64,000 bases of DNA, taken from NCBI GenBank assembly GCA_043758025.1, contig JAYVOH010000025.1:1-64000 (forward strand). Direction: 5' to 3'. Shown here one piece after another: positions 33,354 to 42,381 of the stretch (position 1 is its first letter; each line of letters starts with the position of its first letter). Made by a program: the position numbers and the translations under genes. Source of the stretch: VFKE01 sp043758025 (GTDB lineage Bacteria; Verrucomicrobiota; Verrucomicrobiia; Verrucomicrobiales; Verrucomicrobiaceae). The notes under the pieces were generated by a model. The model did no database searches. It was not told the DNA's origin and was given only the letters and a program-made list of their open reading frames with translations.

Positions 33354-34922
33354 TCAGACGGGCTGATGGTTTTTAGCGGGGATTCGAAGCACGAACAAGG
33401 TTCCGCGCTCCACCGGTTCCAGTTTCAACGTTCCACCCTGCGCCTCCGCGAGTGCGCGGGCGATGCTCAACCCGAGACCGGTGCCGGCGGCGCCCTCGGT
33501 CACATCCGAGCGCACGCGGTAGAACGGCTCGAACACGCGACGGGCGACCGAGCGCGGAATGCCCGCGCCATCATCATGCACGCGCACTTCCACGAAGCCA
33601 TCTCTGGTGCCAACGGACAGTTCGGCATGGCGCGCTCCGACTGCATATTTCTCGATGTTAGACAGCAGATTGCCGAGCACCTGTTCCATGGCGTCAGCAT
33701 CGAAGAACGCGTCACAATTTTCTTCTCCGCTTGTCTGCAAGACGATCTGTTTGCGCTCGAGCAACGCACGCCAGTGCGACGCCACGCGCCGCACGAGCGC
33801 GCAAAGATCACCGCGCACGAGATGGACTTGCAAGCCATGGCGTTCCTGGCGGGCGAAGGTGAGGACGTTGTGGATGAGACGGCTGAGGCGTCCCGTTTCT
33901 TCCTGAACCACCGAGAGATGTTGTGCCGCCTGCGGCTCGCCGCGCTCCGCAGCATCACGTGCGAGATCGGTGTAAAGCCGGATGTTGGTCAGCGGAGTTT
34001 TTAACTCATGGGATACTTGATTGACAAAACTGACGCGCTGCGCCGCCACGCGCAAATCGCGCCGCCAGGTCATGAAGATGAGCAGACCGATGGACCCGAT
34101 CAACGTGGCCACACCTGTGCCCGCGAGAATGAAGGGCAGCTTCGGTGGGCGGCCATGACCCGTATCCGCGAGGAACAATTCCCAGCGCCAATGCTGCAAG
34201 GGCGCGCTGGCGACGAGCGTCATCACGGGTCGGCGCAAGGCGGGCGGTTCGAATGCGCCCCATTGATGCAACACGGTTCCATCAGCGGCAGTGAGCCGGA
34301 GCCTTGAACCGTGTGCACATGCCTTGCTGTTATCTGTGCGCGCGATCAGTGCGGCAAAGAATGCGGCGCGCTCCAGCTCAACGCCAAGCGTGGTGCCGTC
34401 GGCGAGCCGCTTCCAATATAGCCATTGCGGGCCGTCCGCATAAAACCAGGTATGCCAACCGTTGGCGGGCAGCGGTTTGGATTTGAGTATGACGTCCTCG
34501 GCCACTATGCCTCTACCAAGCGGAAGCCCGGTGTTCCAGACGGGCGCGGTGCGCTGAAGAAATTCCATGTCCATCAAGGATAACTGATCCTGATGCCCGA
34601 CTGACGGGAAAGCCATCATGCCTTTTGCATCCAATCTAAAGGCGTGGCGCACCAGCGGATGCATGGAGACTATTTCAATCAACGCGGCGTCTGTTGATTG
34701 AGTGTTTGTGAGCAACGCATCAAGCTGGGTGGACATGCGCTCCATCTCACCCGCGAGCTGCTGGTCGCTGACTTGCAGATCGTGTTGCAGCGATGATCGC
34801 CATTGGGCTTCCCAAGCAGTCTTTTGATCCCGCCACATCATGCGCCCCAGCCAGCCCAGCAGCACCAGTGGCAGCACGACCACGGCGAGGAGGAAAAGGA
34901 TGGGGCGCAAGAGTTGAGTCAC
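33354..34922 (-). CDS. Membrane sensor histidine kinase
   Basis: A 522-residue kinase. A first membrane helix (ILFLLAVVVLPLVLLGWLG), a ~240-residue extracytoplasmic sensor region, and a second helix (FILAGTGVATLIGSIGLLIFMT) precede the HisKA domain with H-box VSHELKTPLTNIRLYTDLA. The ATPase domain has N box NLLSNIEKYAV, DDGAGIP (G1) and GTGLGLSIA (G2). The open frame reaches 35018 but would overlap the VWA gene by 62 bases; a GTG at 34922 gives a 34-base gap and a clean N-terminus, so I use it. Directly upstream of the response regulator. Confidence 0.88.
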   Translation of the reverse strand: MTQLLRPILFLLAVVVLPLVLLGWLGRMMWRDQKTAWEAQWRSSLQHDLQVSDQQLAGEMERMSTQLDALLTNTQSTDAALIEIVSMHPLVRHAFRLDAKGMMAFPSVGHQDQLSLMDMEFLQRTAPVWNTGLPLGRGIVAEDVILKSKPLPANGWHTWFYADGPQWLYWKRLADGTTLGVELERAAFFAALIARTDNSKACAHGSRLRLTAADGTVLHQWGAFEPPALRRPVMTLVASAPLQHWRWELFLADTGHGRPPKLPFILAGTGVATLIGSIGLLIFMTWRRDLRVAAQRVSFVNQVSHELKTPLTNIRLYTDLARDAAERGEPQAAQHLSVVQEETGRLSRLIHNVLTFARQERHGLQVHLVRGDLCALVRRVASHWRALLERKQIVLQTSGEENCDAFFDADAMEQVLGNLLSNIEKYAVGARHAELSVGTRDGFVEVRVHDDGAGIPRSVARRVFEPFYRVRSDVTEGAAGTGLGLSIARALAEAQGGTLKLEPVERGTLFVLRIPAKNHQPV

Positions 34923-34956
34923 TATGATGAGGCGTTTGCCGGAGCTGATCGGCGTC

Positions 34957-36291
34957 TTATTTAGCCATGTTCTGGGTTCTGATGATGTTGTAATCCTGAA
35001 CGCGTAATTTTTTCTCATTTTCCCAGTTGGCCCCGCCTTCGCGCTGCGCGGTGTTCACGGAAGTTTGTTTGTCCGCCATTTCCTTGAGCGCTGGAGCATC
35101 GTATGCTTTGGCCTGAGCCTCGAGGCGGACACCGTTGCTGATGAGGATTTTTTCTGCTTCATCTTTCCGTCCTTCGTCGCTGAGCTTCACGGCAAGCTGT
35201 TCCTTGTCGATGCCAATTTGTTTTTCCACTTCGACAAGGATGTTCTTGTCCATGCTAGCGGTGACATCACTCATGAGAGAAGTGCGGCGGGCCACGCTGC
35301 GGCTGGCCATCTTGCTGGATTCTTTGCTGTCGTTGATACGGTAGTTGGCCTCGATGTCGGCAACGATCTGGTCGGTGTCTGCTTTGCCCGCCGGAAGTTC
35401 GACTTCGAGTAGCGCGTATTTTTCCTGACCGGCGCGGAGCTGGTTCATGGTCACTTCCACGCGCTCGCCGCGGATGTCGGCCTCACGTCCGAGCACCCGC
35501 ACCGGGCGCACGCCTTCGGCGCATTGAATGATGACGCGGAGGTCTTGCGCAACCACTGACAGGATGTCGCCAAACTCCTCCTGGAACACGCTGGCGAGTT
35601 CTTTCGGATCTTTAATGAAAGCATGATTGCCATCGCTCATCTGCGCGAGTTTGGACATGAGGCGTTCATTGTAATCCAAGCCAAGCCCGAGCGTAGTCAC
35701 GGTGATGCCTTCTTTTGCGAGCGAGGCGCCAAGGCGGCCGAGTTCTTCGGGCGATGAGGGGCCGACGTTGGCGAGTCCATCGGACAGGAGCACCATGCGG
35801 CTGATCTGTTTTGGATCTTTGAATTTGCGCAATTCCTCCGCGCCCTTGCTCACACCAGCGAAGATGGCAGTGCTGCCGCCCGTGCGAATTTCATCAATGG
35901 CGCGCATCACGCGGTCGCGGTCGTTGAGCTTGGTGGCGGGAACGATGACCTGCACTTCGCTCTCAAAAGTGATGACACTGACCACGTCATCACCACCGAG
36001 TCGCGCGAGAGCTTCTTTCGCCGCCTGCTTCGCATTCTCCAGCTTTGATCCGCCCATGGAGCCGGAGCGATCGAGCACGATGGCGACATTCACCGGTGGT
36101 CGTTGGGGTTTATGCTCGTCCTGCTTGAGGCCGGTAAGGCCGACCTTGAGATAGGAAGTGAATTTTTTATCGGCGGGGATTTTCGGATGCGCGAGGTTCA
36201 CGCGAACCTCGACGGGCGAAGATGCCGCAAATGCCGCCGCCGTCAGGGTGACGGAAGCGAGCAGGGTGATGAAGGATCGTTTTGTTTTCAT
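34957..36291 (-). CDS. Exported von Willebrand factor A domain protein
   Basis: A 444-residue exported protein with signal peptide MKTKRSFITLLASVTLTAAAFA. A vWA domain occupies about residues 65-240, with an intact MIDAS start VLDRSGSMGG, conserved Thr in GGSTAIFAG and Asp in LLSDGLANVG. A beta domain (~245-330) and a helical C-terminus follow, as in YfbK/BatA-like envelope proteins. Metal-ion-dependent adhesion is the usual role. It is followed by the histidine kinase and response regulator genes, suggesting joint regulation. Confidence 0.85.
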   Translation of the reverse strand: MKTKRSFITLLASVTLTAAAFAASSPVEVRVNLAHPKIPADKKFTSYLKVGLTGLKQDEHKPQRPPVNVAIVLDRSGSMGGSKLENAKQAAKEALARLGGDDVVSVITFESEVQVIVPATKLNDRDRVMRAIDEIRTGGSTAIFAGVSKGAEELRKFKDPKQISRMVLLSDGLANVGPSSPEELGRLGASLAKEGITVTTLGLGLDYNERLMSKLAQMSDGNHAFIKDPKELASVFQEEFGDILSVVAQDLRVIIQCAEGVRPVRVLGREADIRGERVEVTMNQLRAGQEKYALLEVELPAGKADTDQIVADIEANYRINDSKESSKMASRSVARRTSLMSDVTASMDKNILVEVEKQIGIDKEQLAVKLSDEGRKDEAEKILISNGVRLEAQAKAYDAPALKEMADKQTSVNTAQREGGANWENEKKLRVQDYNIIRTQNMAK

Positions 36292-36439
36292 AAGCCGGAT
36301 GATTTGAGTTTGGGGTTACGCGCAGGGTTGCGCACTACGGTCATTCACGGCGGTATTTGGAAAATTGAGTCAGCGGCTTGTGAGGAGATTGTAAGGAAAA
36401 TGTAACGGCACCTCACACCGCAAGAACCGGACGCGCTTG
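36292..36439. other. Promoter-bearing gap upstream of the VWA gene
   Basis: 148 bases between the TonB-like and VWA genes. It contains no gene and no clear terminator hairpin. It may hold a promoter for VWA-kinase-regulator, so the five-gene run may be two transcription units. Confidence 0.3.
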
Positions 36440-37138
36440 CTACCGGCGCGAAGCCTTGAACTCGAACGGTGCTTCAACGCGGCTGAACTGCGCGACACCG
36501 TTGCTGCGATACGGCTCATAAGTGCTCTGCCGGGCGCAATTCATGGCGGCATGGTCAAGATCGGCGCGACCGCTGGATTCCTTCAGAATGACAGAAGCGG
36601 CCCTCCCGTTTTCGTCCACATCTACCAGCAACACCACGCGCCCCTGCGCCCGGTCCCGCAATGCGGAGGCAGGATAGGAAAGCGAGGCGCGGGCGCGATA
36701 TTCCGCCGTCGTGGTTCCGCCGCCGGAGGAGGTTCTTGATGCGATGCCGCGGGATTTTATCGCGGGGTTTCCCGTTTGTTTTTTTGGCGTGTCTCGTAAT
36801 GGAGCAATCTCGGCAGTCTTTGGCAATCCAATCGCTTCCTGGGCCGGGCCGACGGTTTTGGGCGCTTCCACAATGGCGGGCGCAGGAGGAGCTTCCTCAG
36901 ATTTTTCCGGAGGCGCGGTTGCGATTTGCGGCTGCTCTTGCGCCGGAGCCGCAGTCACGGTTGAATCATCGACGGCGGTTTCATCTCCGGCGCTGAATTC
37001 AATAATCACCTCCTCGATTCCCGGCGTTGAGGCTGGGGCTCCCGGAGGCATCTTCTCAAGCCAGCCACCGACCACCACTGCCGCGCCCACATGCACGGCA
37101 ATGGAAATAGTGATGCTGGCGAGCAGATCGATCTTCAT
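36440..37138 (-). CDS. TonB-like energy transduction protein
   Basis: A 232-residue protein: N-terminal signal-anchor (KIDLLASITISIAVHVGAAVV, with the His in the membrane helix that TonB uses), a Pro/Ala/Glu-rich spacer (~45-140) and a C-terminal TonB domain (~155-225) with YPASALRDRAQGRVVLLVDV. TonB links proton-motive force to outer membrane transporters. No ExbB/ExbD genes are near. The open frame extends further upstream, but the ATG at 37138 gives the membrane start. It lies 16 bases after the outer membrane protein gene. Confidence 0.8.
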   Translation of the reverse strand: MKIDLLASITISIAVHVGAAVVVGGWLEKMPPGAPASTPGIEEVIIEFSAGDETAVDDSTVTAAPAQEQPQIATAPPEKSEEAPPAPAIVEAPKTVGPAQEAIGLPKTAEIAPLRDTPKKQTGNPAIKSRGIASRTSSGGGTTTAEYRARASLSYPASALRDRAQGRVVLLVDVDENGRAASVILKESSGRADLDHAAMNCARQSTYEPYRSNGVAQFSRVEAPFEFKASRR

Positions 37139-37154
37139 AAAATACGGGCCGCGC

Positions 37155-38048
37155 TCAGGGGCGCAAGCCTGTCGAGACGGGAGTGTAACCCTTTTTGCTT
37201 TCGCCGCCGCCGAAATCGAATCCAAAGACCACGAAGCCCTCGAAGCTCGGCCCCTGGCCCGTCGTGCCTGCGAGCGCGACCACATTGAGATGGGTGTTCT
37301 TGGACAGACGCCACTGGATGGAAGGTCCGATTTCAAACTGGATTTCAGGATTGCCGCGATCCCCGGCCACCGTCTCGTGCTTCCATTGCATTTCGATGCC
37401 GGCGCTCAATACACCGTCGATGATCGTGCGGCTCAGACCGCCGCTGATGGCGACTTCACGGGCACGCTCGTGACTGAGTTCGCTTTCAAAGATGAAGTTC
37501 AGTCCCCAGTGCCAGCCCTTGCCGAAATCATCGCCGAACAAAACTTTGGCCTCGAGCACGTCACCGCCGAGGTCAGGATTCACGAAGGCGTATTCGAGAT
37601 AGAGCGTGGGGTTGCCCCAGATTTTTCCCCAGTCGGCGAGCGCATGACGCACTTCGACCGCGAAATCATTATGGTGCGTGCCATCACCGTCGTGCGCCCA
37701 GTTCCAATAGAGGTCGAGCTGGAAGCGATGCGGGAGGCCGATCTCCAGTTCCTCCGTGAAGCGATGCGCCGTCGCCTTGTCGTCGTAAGTGCGGACGCGA
37801 TACCATTGTTCCAGGCCGACTTCCCATGGTTCTTTTTGGATATAAACGCGGGTGGTGGGAAAGCGCCGGTGCTCCGTCCACTCCGGCTGGTTGTAGGGGC
37901 CGGAGGCGGCATCTTCAGCCAGGCTGCTGACCGGCGCGGTAGCGGTGATTGTGGGCAATGTTCCGCCGGGCTGCGCCGCGGGAGCGATGTGCAGGCCGAC
38001 TGACAGGATCAGGGTGAGCGTCTTCAGGATTGTGGGATGGTTTTTCAT
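37155..38048 (-). CDS. Outer membrane beta-barrel protein of unknown substrate
   Basis: A 297-residue exported protein: signal MKNHPTILKTLTLILSVGLHIAPAAQ, then alternating amphipathic strands with aromatic ends (RFQLDLYWNWAHD, PTLYLEYAFVNPD, WHWGLNFIFESEL, FEGFVVFGFDFGGG) typical of porin-like barrels. It has no plug domain, so it is not a classic TonB receptor, although a TonB-like gene follows. Start at the ATG at 38048 is chosen because it begins the signal peptide; the open frame runs 39 codons more upstream. Confidence 0.75.
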   Translation of the reverse strand: MKNHPTILKTLTLILSVGLHIAPAAQPGGTLPTITATAPVSSLAEDAASGPYNQPEWTEHRRFPTTRVYIQKEPWEVGLEQWYRVRTYDDKATAHRFTEELEIGLPHRFQLDLYWNWAHDGDGTHHNDFAVEVRHALADWGKIWGNPTLYLEYAFVNPDLGGDVLEAKVLFGDDFGKGWHWGLNFIFESELSHERAREVAISGGLSRTIIDGVLSAGIEMQWKHETVAGDRGNPEIQFEIGPSIQWRLSKNTHLNVVALAGTTGQGPSFEGFVVFGFDFGGGESKKGYTPVSTGLRP

Positions 38049-38283
38049 GGTTGATGATGTGCGCAAGTATGCCGGGAGCGGCTTTAGGCACCCATTAATG
38101 GGCAGAGCCTGAGTTTTTTGCAAATCTTGACGTGGGTGAGAGTAATCGTGTATGCAGAGTTGCAACTTTCTTCCGTCACAACCGTATTGAATGCTGGCGC
38201 GGATGGATTTGTTTATTTTTAGTGAACAATTGCCGCTTCGCCGCCGTCTTAGAAGTGTCCAAAATCAAAATACCAAACCAAAA

Positions 38284-38673
38284 ATGAACATAAAAAAACT
38301 GCTCTGCTTCCTCGCCCTGACCGTCTTTGTTTCCGCGCCCGCCTTTGCCGGTGAATTCCCGGACATTACCATTCCTGAAGTGAAAAAAGAAATCGCCGCA
38401 GGCAAGGCCATCATCATCGATGTAAATGGTGCCCAGTCTTACAAAAAGGGACATGTTCCCGGCGCGCTGGATTTCGCAGAGGTCTCCAAGGATCTCGCTA
38501 CCAAGCTGCCTGCTGACAAGAGCACACTAGTCATCGCCTATTGCGGCGGCCCAGCCTGCAACGCCTACACCCGCGCGGCCAACGCGGCCAAGGAGATCGG
38601 CTACACCAATGTTAAACACATGTCCGCAGGTATCTCCGGCTGGGTCAAGGCCGGCGAGAAAACCGAGAAATAA
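38284..38673 (+). CDS. Periplasmic rhodanese-like protein
   Basis: A 129-residue exported single-domain rhodanese: signal peptide ending FAGEF, then VKKEIAAGKAIIIDVNGAQSY (rhodanese start) and active-site loop AYCGGPACNAY with the catalytic Cys. It would handle sulfane sulfur or redox sulfur in the periplasm. It is the first of three small exported sulfur/metal/redox genes on the plus strand. Confidence 0.85.
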   Translation: MNIKKLLCFLALTVFVSAPAFAGEFPDITIPEVKKEIAAGKAIIIDVNGAQSYKKGHVPGALDFAEVSKDLATKLPADKSTLVIAYCGGPACNAYTRAANAAKEIGYTNVKHMSAGISGWVKAGEKTEK

Positions 38674-38750
38674 AGCATCAACTCTGTCATCCCGGGTGGT
38701 GAAATTTTCACCACCCGGATTAATGGCTGTGGTTTGTCCCTCCTGATCTC

Positions 38751-39059
38751 ATGCGCTTTTTACTTCTTCTGGTTCTGACCGCCCTCTGCCTGCCCCTGCG
38801 GGCTGAAGATGGCGCGAAGACCAAATACTCGGCCACCGTCACTGGCATCGTCTGCCAGGCCTGCAAAGCCAAGGTCACGGCGGCGATGAAAACTGTTCCC
38901 GGAGTTACTGAGGTGAATTTTGCCAAAGGCGAAAGGGCCGGGTTGCAAATCGTCAGCTTTGCCGCAGCCACGAATGCGCTGACCAAGGAAGACGTCGTTA
39001 AGGCGCTAGGCGAGCACGCCAAGGAATTCACCGTTCAGAGTTTCGACAAAACAAAATAA
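38751..39059 (+). CDS. Exported heavy-metal-associated (HMA) domain protein
   Basis: A 102-residue exported HMA-fold protein: signal peptide MRFLLLLVLTALCLPLRA, then YSATVTGIVCQACKAKVTAAM, the MxCxxC-type metal loop in the form VCQAC, and the fold's following helix and strands (VPGVTEVNFAKGER). It would bind Cu(I), Zn(II) or another soft metal in the periplasm. Located between rhodanese and thioredoxin-like genes. Confidence 0.85.
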   Translation: MRFLLLLVLTALCLPLRAEDGAKTKYSATVTGIVCQACKAKVTAAMKTVPGVTEVNFAKGERAGLQIVSFAAATNALTKEDVVKALGEHAKEFTVQSFDKTK

Positions 39060-39120
39060 TCGCCCGTGACCGTTTCCGTTTCCGCCGCATAGTTAAAATC
39101 CGACTCAATAATAAAACATC

Positions 39121-39549
39121 ATGAAAAAACTTATCGCATTTCTCTCCATCGCATTCATCGCGGCCTCCACCACATTCGCTGGAGAATTTCCCCAGGGCAG
39201 CCCGCCCTTCGAACACAAACTGGCCGACGCGCTAACAAAAGCCAAAGCAGCGAAGAAACCGGTCATAGCCATCTTCTCCGCCGTGTGGTGCGGCCCCTGC
39301 CAGCAGATGAAAAAGCAGGTTTACCCCAGCGCGGAGGTGAAACCGTTTCATGATAAATTTATCTGGGCCTACCTCGATGCAGATGAAGATGCCAACGCCG
39401 CTGACATGAAAAAGTTTAAAGTCGAAGGCATTCCGCACATCGAGTTCCTTGATTCCACCGGCAAGTCAATCGGCCAGCAGGTCGGCTCCAGCCCTGCGGC
39501 GGGTTTTGCGAAGAAGCTTGAGGAGATGCTCAAGAAAGCAGGCGGCTAA
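39121..39549 (+). CDS. Periplasmic thioredoxin-fold protein
   Basis: A 142-residue exported thioredoxin-like protein: signal peptide MKKLIAFLSIAFIAASTTFA, active site FSAVWCGPCQQMKKQVYPS with CGPC, cis-Pro in GIPHIEFLD. It would reduce or oxidise disulfides or cysteine ligands in the periplasm. The mature start AGEFP is identical to that of the rhodanese upstream. Confidence 0.9.
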   Translation: MKKLIAFLSIAFIAASTTFAGEFPQGSPPFEHKLADALTKAKAAKKPVIAIFSAVWCGPCQQMKKQVYPSAEVKPFHDKFIWAYLDADEDANAADMKKFKVEGIPHIEFLDSTGKSIGQQVGSSPAAGFAKKLEEMLKKAGG

Positions 39550-39570
39550 CAGTCTGTTGAAAACAGGTGT

Positions 39571-39589
39571 CGTGGGCTGCCAGCCCACG
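39571..39589. repeat. 19-base palindrome, first copy
   Basis: CGTGGGCTGCCAGCCCACG is a near-perfect inverted repeat (nine-base arms). It lies 21 bases after the thioredoxin-like gene. Confidence 0.6.
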
Positions 39590-39629
39590 CAAAGCCAGCG
39601 AACATCCAAGCATCCTTGAAGGAAGACTT

Positions 39630-39648
39630 CGTGGGCTGGCAGCCCACG
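39630..39648. repeat. 19-base palindrome, second copy
   Basis: CGTGGGCTGGCAGCCCACG, the same palindrome with the middle base changed (its exact reverse complement), 40 bases after the first copy. The pair lies between two convergent genes and could work as a dispersed repeat or a bidirectional terminator. Confidence 0.6.
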
Positions 39649-39689
39649 ACACGTTCCAACAGCACCACCCATTGGATGTTGCGGCTTTT

Positions 39690-40724
39690 TTATGCAAGCT
39701 CGCTCAACTTCACCACGCGTCCTTCCTCCGCAGCACTCTTGTCCGCAGCGAAGAGCACCTCAAAGGTTCGCAGCGATTCACGCAAGCTGGTGAGCGGCAT
39801 GTTTTTGCCCTTGTCCAGTGCCTCGAAGAACGCCTCGAACTGCGTCTGATACGGATGATCGCTCACGTCGCCGGAGTCGAGCATTTTCATGTTCAACTTA
39901 CACCAGCCACCCTTGTCGGTCTTGAGCTTCATCGAGTGGAATTTGTCATCGAGCAGGCTGCCCTGACTGCCGACGAGATGCGTGTGAAAGTAGTATGGCT
40001 GGAGGCAGTCCACGATGGACGCGCACTTGCCCACCTTGCCGCCCTTGAAGTTCAAAATGGTCACGCTGCTGGTGTCATACTGATAGGGGCGGAAAATCTT
40101 GCTCTTCGACTTTGTTGAGAAACTGCTCACGCTCACCACGTCCTTGCCCATGAAGAGCAGAAGGGCGTCCAGAGCGTGACAGCCTGCCGTCAGCAATGCA
40201 GAGCCACCATCGGCCTTGCCGGTGTTCCAGCGGAACTGTCCATACCACGGCCCGATGCCGTGATAATAATCCACCTCCGCATAGTGCAGATCGCCCAGCA
40301 TTCCTTCATCGACCAGTGCCTTCGTCGCGAGAAACTGCCCGCTGAACCGGCACTCAAAACACACGCAGCCCCGCACCTTATTCTTCTCCGCAGCCTTCAC
40401 AATGTCGCGGCAGTCCTGCAAGCTCATCGCCATCGGCTTCTCCAAAATGATGTGTTTGCCCGCGTTTGCCGCAGCGATGGCCTGTTGCGCGTGCTGCGTG
40501 GGCATGGAGCAGATGTCCGCCACGTGAATGTCGCTCTCGAGGAACTTATCGTAATCCGTGTAGCACTTGATCTTTCCGCCGTGCTTCGCGCTCAGTTCCG
40601 CCTCGTTCAGCTTGCGGGAGGAATAAACCGCCGTCACCTGCGCGTGCGGCGTCTTGTTGATCGCCTCGATATGGGCGCCCGCGACCCAGCCGTATCCGAT
40701 AATGCCGACGTTGTATTTTTTCAT
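39690..40724 (-). CDS. Gfo/Idh/MocA-family oxidoreductase
   Basis: A 344-residue NAD(P)-dependent sugar or inositol dehydrogenase-like protein. The Rossmann start VGIIGYGWVAGAH and the EKPMAMS lysine motif are present, followed by the GFO_IDH_MocA C-terminal beta sheet. Substrate cannot be read from sequence. It has a separate promoter, with about 110 bases to the rhodanese gene on the same strand. Confidence 0.88.
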   Translation of the reverse strand: MKKYNVGIIGYGWVAGAHIEAINKTPHAQVTAVYSSRKLNEAELSAKHGGKIKCYTDYDKFLESDIHVADICSMPTQHAQQAIAAANAGKHIILEKPMAMSLQDCRDIVKAAEKNKVRGCVCFECRFSGQFLATKALVDEGMLGDLHYAEVDYYHGIGPWYGQFRWNTGKADGGSALLTAGCHALDALLLFMGKDVVSVSSFSTKSKSKIFRPYQYDTSSVTILNFKGGKVGKCASIVDCLQPYYFHTHLVGSQGSLLDDKFHSMKLKTDKGGWCKLNMKMLDSGDVSDHPYQTQFEAFFEALDKGKNMPLTSLRESLRTFEVLFAADKSAAEEGRVVKLSELA

Positions 40725-40832
40725 GGCGGGTATCGATGGAGATAATGGGTCAAGTTATGTCAAACAGTTCGGGCACAGGATTTATCCCTGAACTCATAAC
40801 CCCGCCAAATAATCTCGCGAAGAAATTATAAT

Positions 40833-41390
40833 CTACGCCTTCGACCCACAGCCGCACGTCGATCCTCGATTCCACGGTGCTTTGGCAAGGATCAACCCGA
40901 GTCCGCAGAAATCCGTGACACCTGAAAAAATCAGGCCCGCGCCCATGAACGCGCACAGCCAGAACCCATTGGCATTAACCCAATGCCCAAGGCTGAACCC
41001 AATCAAAACCAGCACGCCGATGGCAATGCGCACCTGTCGGTCAAGTGCCATGACTCGCTTCCCATTGCTTTGCACCGGTAATCCGGCGGACTCCCAGGCC
41101 GTGATGCCGCCGTCAAGCACCTGAAGATTGGTCATGCCTGCCGCAGCGAGCTGTTTCGCCGCATTCGATGCGCGGCTTCCCTTGGCGCAAATCACCACGC
41201 AGCGCGTGTCTTTCCCGGATTCTTTTGCAAAAGCTTCGGCGCGCAGTTGATCCAGCGGCACCAGCTTGCTGCCCTCGATGTTCGATGACTGAAACTCAGC
41301 CGGCGTGCGGACATCCAGAAGCAGGGGCGCGTCTGTTTGCTGACAACATTTAGCGAGTTCACGGGCTGAGATGGCGGTGGGTTCAGGCAT
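40833..41390 (-). CDS. Membrane protein with rhodanese and DUF2892 domains
   Basis: A 185-residue protein. Residues 1-110: rhodanese domain with LLLDVRTPAEFQSSNIEGS and CVVICAKGSRASNAAK (active-site Cys of CAKGSR). Residues ~120-180: DUF2892 hydrophobic pair (VRIAIGVLVLIGFSLGHWV, then LCAFMGAGLIFSGVTDFCG). This fusion is common with sulfide-oxidation or metal-resistance regulators. A 14-base palindrome stands 6 bases before the start codon. Confidence 0.85.
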   Translation of the reverse strand: MPEPTAISARELAKCCQQTDAPLLLDVRTPAEFQSSNIEGSKLVPLDQLRAEAFAKESGKDTRCVVICAKGSRASNAAKQLAAAGMTNLQVLDGGITAWESAGLPVQSNGKRVMALDRQVRIAIGVLVLIGFSLGHWVNANGFWLCAFMGAGLIFSGVTDFCGLGLILAKAPWNRGSTCGCGSKA

Positions 41391-41396
41391 GGTCTT

Positions 41397-41410
41397 GTAT
41401 AAGCTTATAC
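41397..41410. promoter_or_regulatory. 14-base perfect palindrome upstream of the membrane rhodanese gene
   Basis: GTATAAGCTTATAC is a perfect inverted repeat located 6 bases upstream of the start codon at 41390 on the minus strand, thus overlapping the expected promoter and ribosome site. It also lies 83 bases upstream of the plus-strand gene at 41494. A candidate operator for an ArsR-type or similar repressor, many of which control rhodanese-DUF2892 genes; none is encoded here. Confidence 0.45.
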
Positions 41411-41493
41411 GCTAGCCGAATATACTGCGCCGCGCGGAAATTGCGAAGTTTGATACGGTTGAATCTCATTCTACAAAAGCTACTCTTCGACGA

Positions 41494-42375
41494 ATGAACA
41501 TCGCAACATCTGAGGAGACACCGGCCATCGGCATCATTGGCGGCAGCGGATTGTATGACATCGATGGATTCATCGGGCGCGAGGAGATCGCGGTCAGCAC
41601 CCCTTTCGGCGATCCTTCGGACCAGATCGTTTCCGGCACCATGGCGGGCCGTCGTGTGTATTTTCTTCCGCGTCACGGCAAGGGACATCGACTCCTGCCC
41701 ACGGAGATTAACCATCGGGCAAACATTTACGCACTGCGTTCGCTCGGCGTGCGTTTCATCATCTGCGTAACGGCGGTGGGCAGTTTGAAGGAGGAATATA
41801 AACCGCGCGACATTGTGTTGCCAGATCAGTTCTTCGACCGCACTTCGCGGCGCGAGCATCACACGTTCTTTGGTCGCGGCATCGTCGCCCACATTGCATT
41901 CGCAGACCCGATCAGCGCGGGCTTGCGCAAACTCCTGGCAGAGGAATCGCGCGGGGCGGGATCAGTTGTGCATGACGGCGGGACTTACGTTTGCATGGAT
42001 GGCCCGGCGTTTTCCACCCGCGCCGAATCGAACGCCAACCGTCAGCTCGGTTTCGATGTCATTGGCATGACGAACTTGCCGGAGGCGAAGCTCGCGCGCG
42101 AGGCTGAGATCGCGCTGGCTACGCTCGCGATGGTCACGGACTACGATTGCTGGAAGACCGACGAGGCGCATGTCACCGTGGACGCGATCATCGGCCATTT
42201 GCACGCGAATGCGGATCGCGCGAAAGAGATCGTGGCCCGCGTGATCCCGCGCATTCCATTGACGGCAGACTGGCCGGAGCATCACGCTTTGGACAATGCG
42301 ATCATCACTGACCGCAAGCACTGGCCGGGGGAGACGGCGGAGTCACTCGCGGCAATTCTGCAACGCCTCGGCTGA
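41494..42375 (+). CDS. mtnP: S-methyl-5'-thioadenosine phosphorylase
   Basis: A 293-residue purine nucleoside phosphorylase family enzyme that splits methylthioadenosine into adenine and methylthioribose-1-phosphate. Start IGIIGGSGLYDIDG is the PNP/MTAP phosphate loop; RHGKGHRLLPTEINHRAN follows. The substrate segment is MTNLPEAKLAREAE and TDYDCW, as in MTAPs rather than guanosine/inosine PNPs. Its role is methionine salvage. Single gene with its own promoter region. Confidence 0.92.
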   Translation: MNIATSEETPAIGIIGGSGLYDIDGFIGREEIAVSTPFGDPSDQIVSGTMAGRRVYFLPRHGKGHRLLPTEINHRANIYALRSLGVRFIICVTAVGSLKEEYKPRDIVLPDQFFDRTSRREHHTFFGRGIVAHIAFADPISAGLRKLLAEESRGAGSVVHDGGTYVCMDGPAFSTRAESNANRQLGFDVIGMTNLPEAKLAREAEIALATLAMVTDYDCWKTDEAHVTVDAIIGHLHANADRAKEIVARVIPRIPLTADWPEHHALDNAIITDRKHWPGETAESLAAILQRLG

Positions 42376-42381
42376 GAGCCG

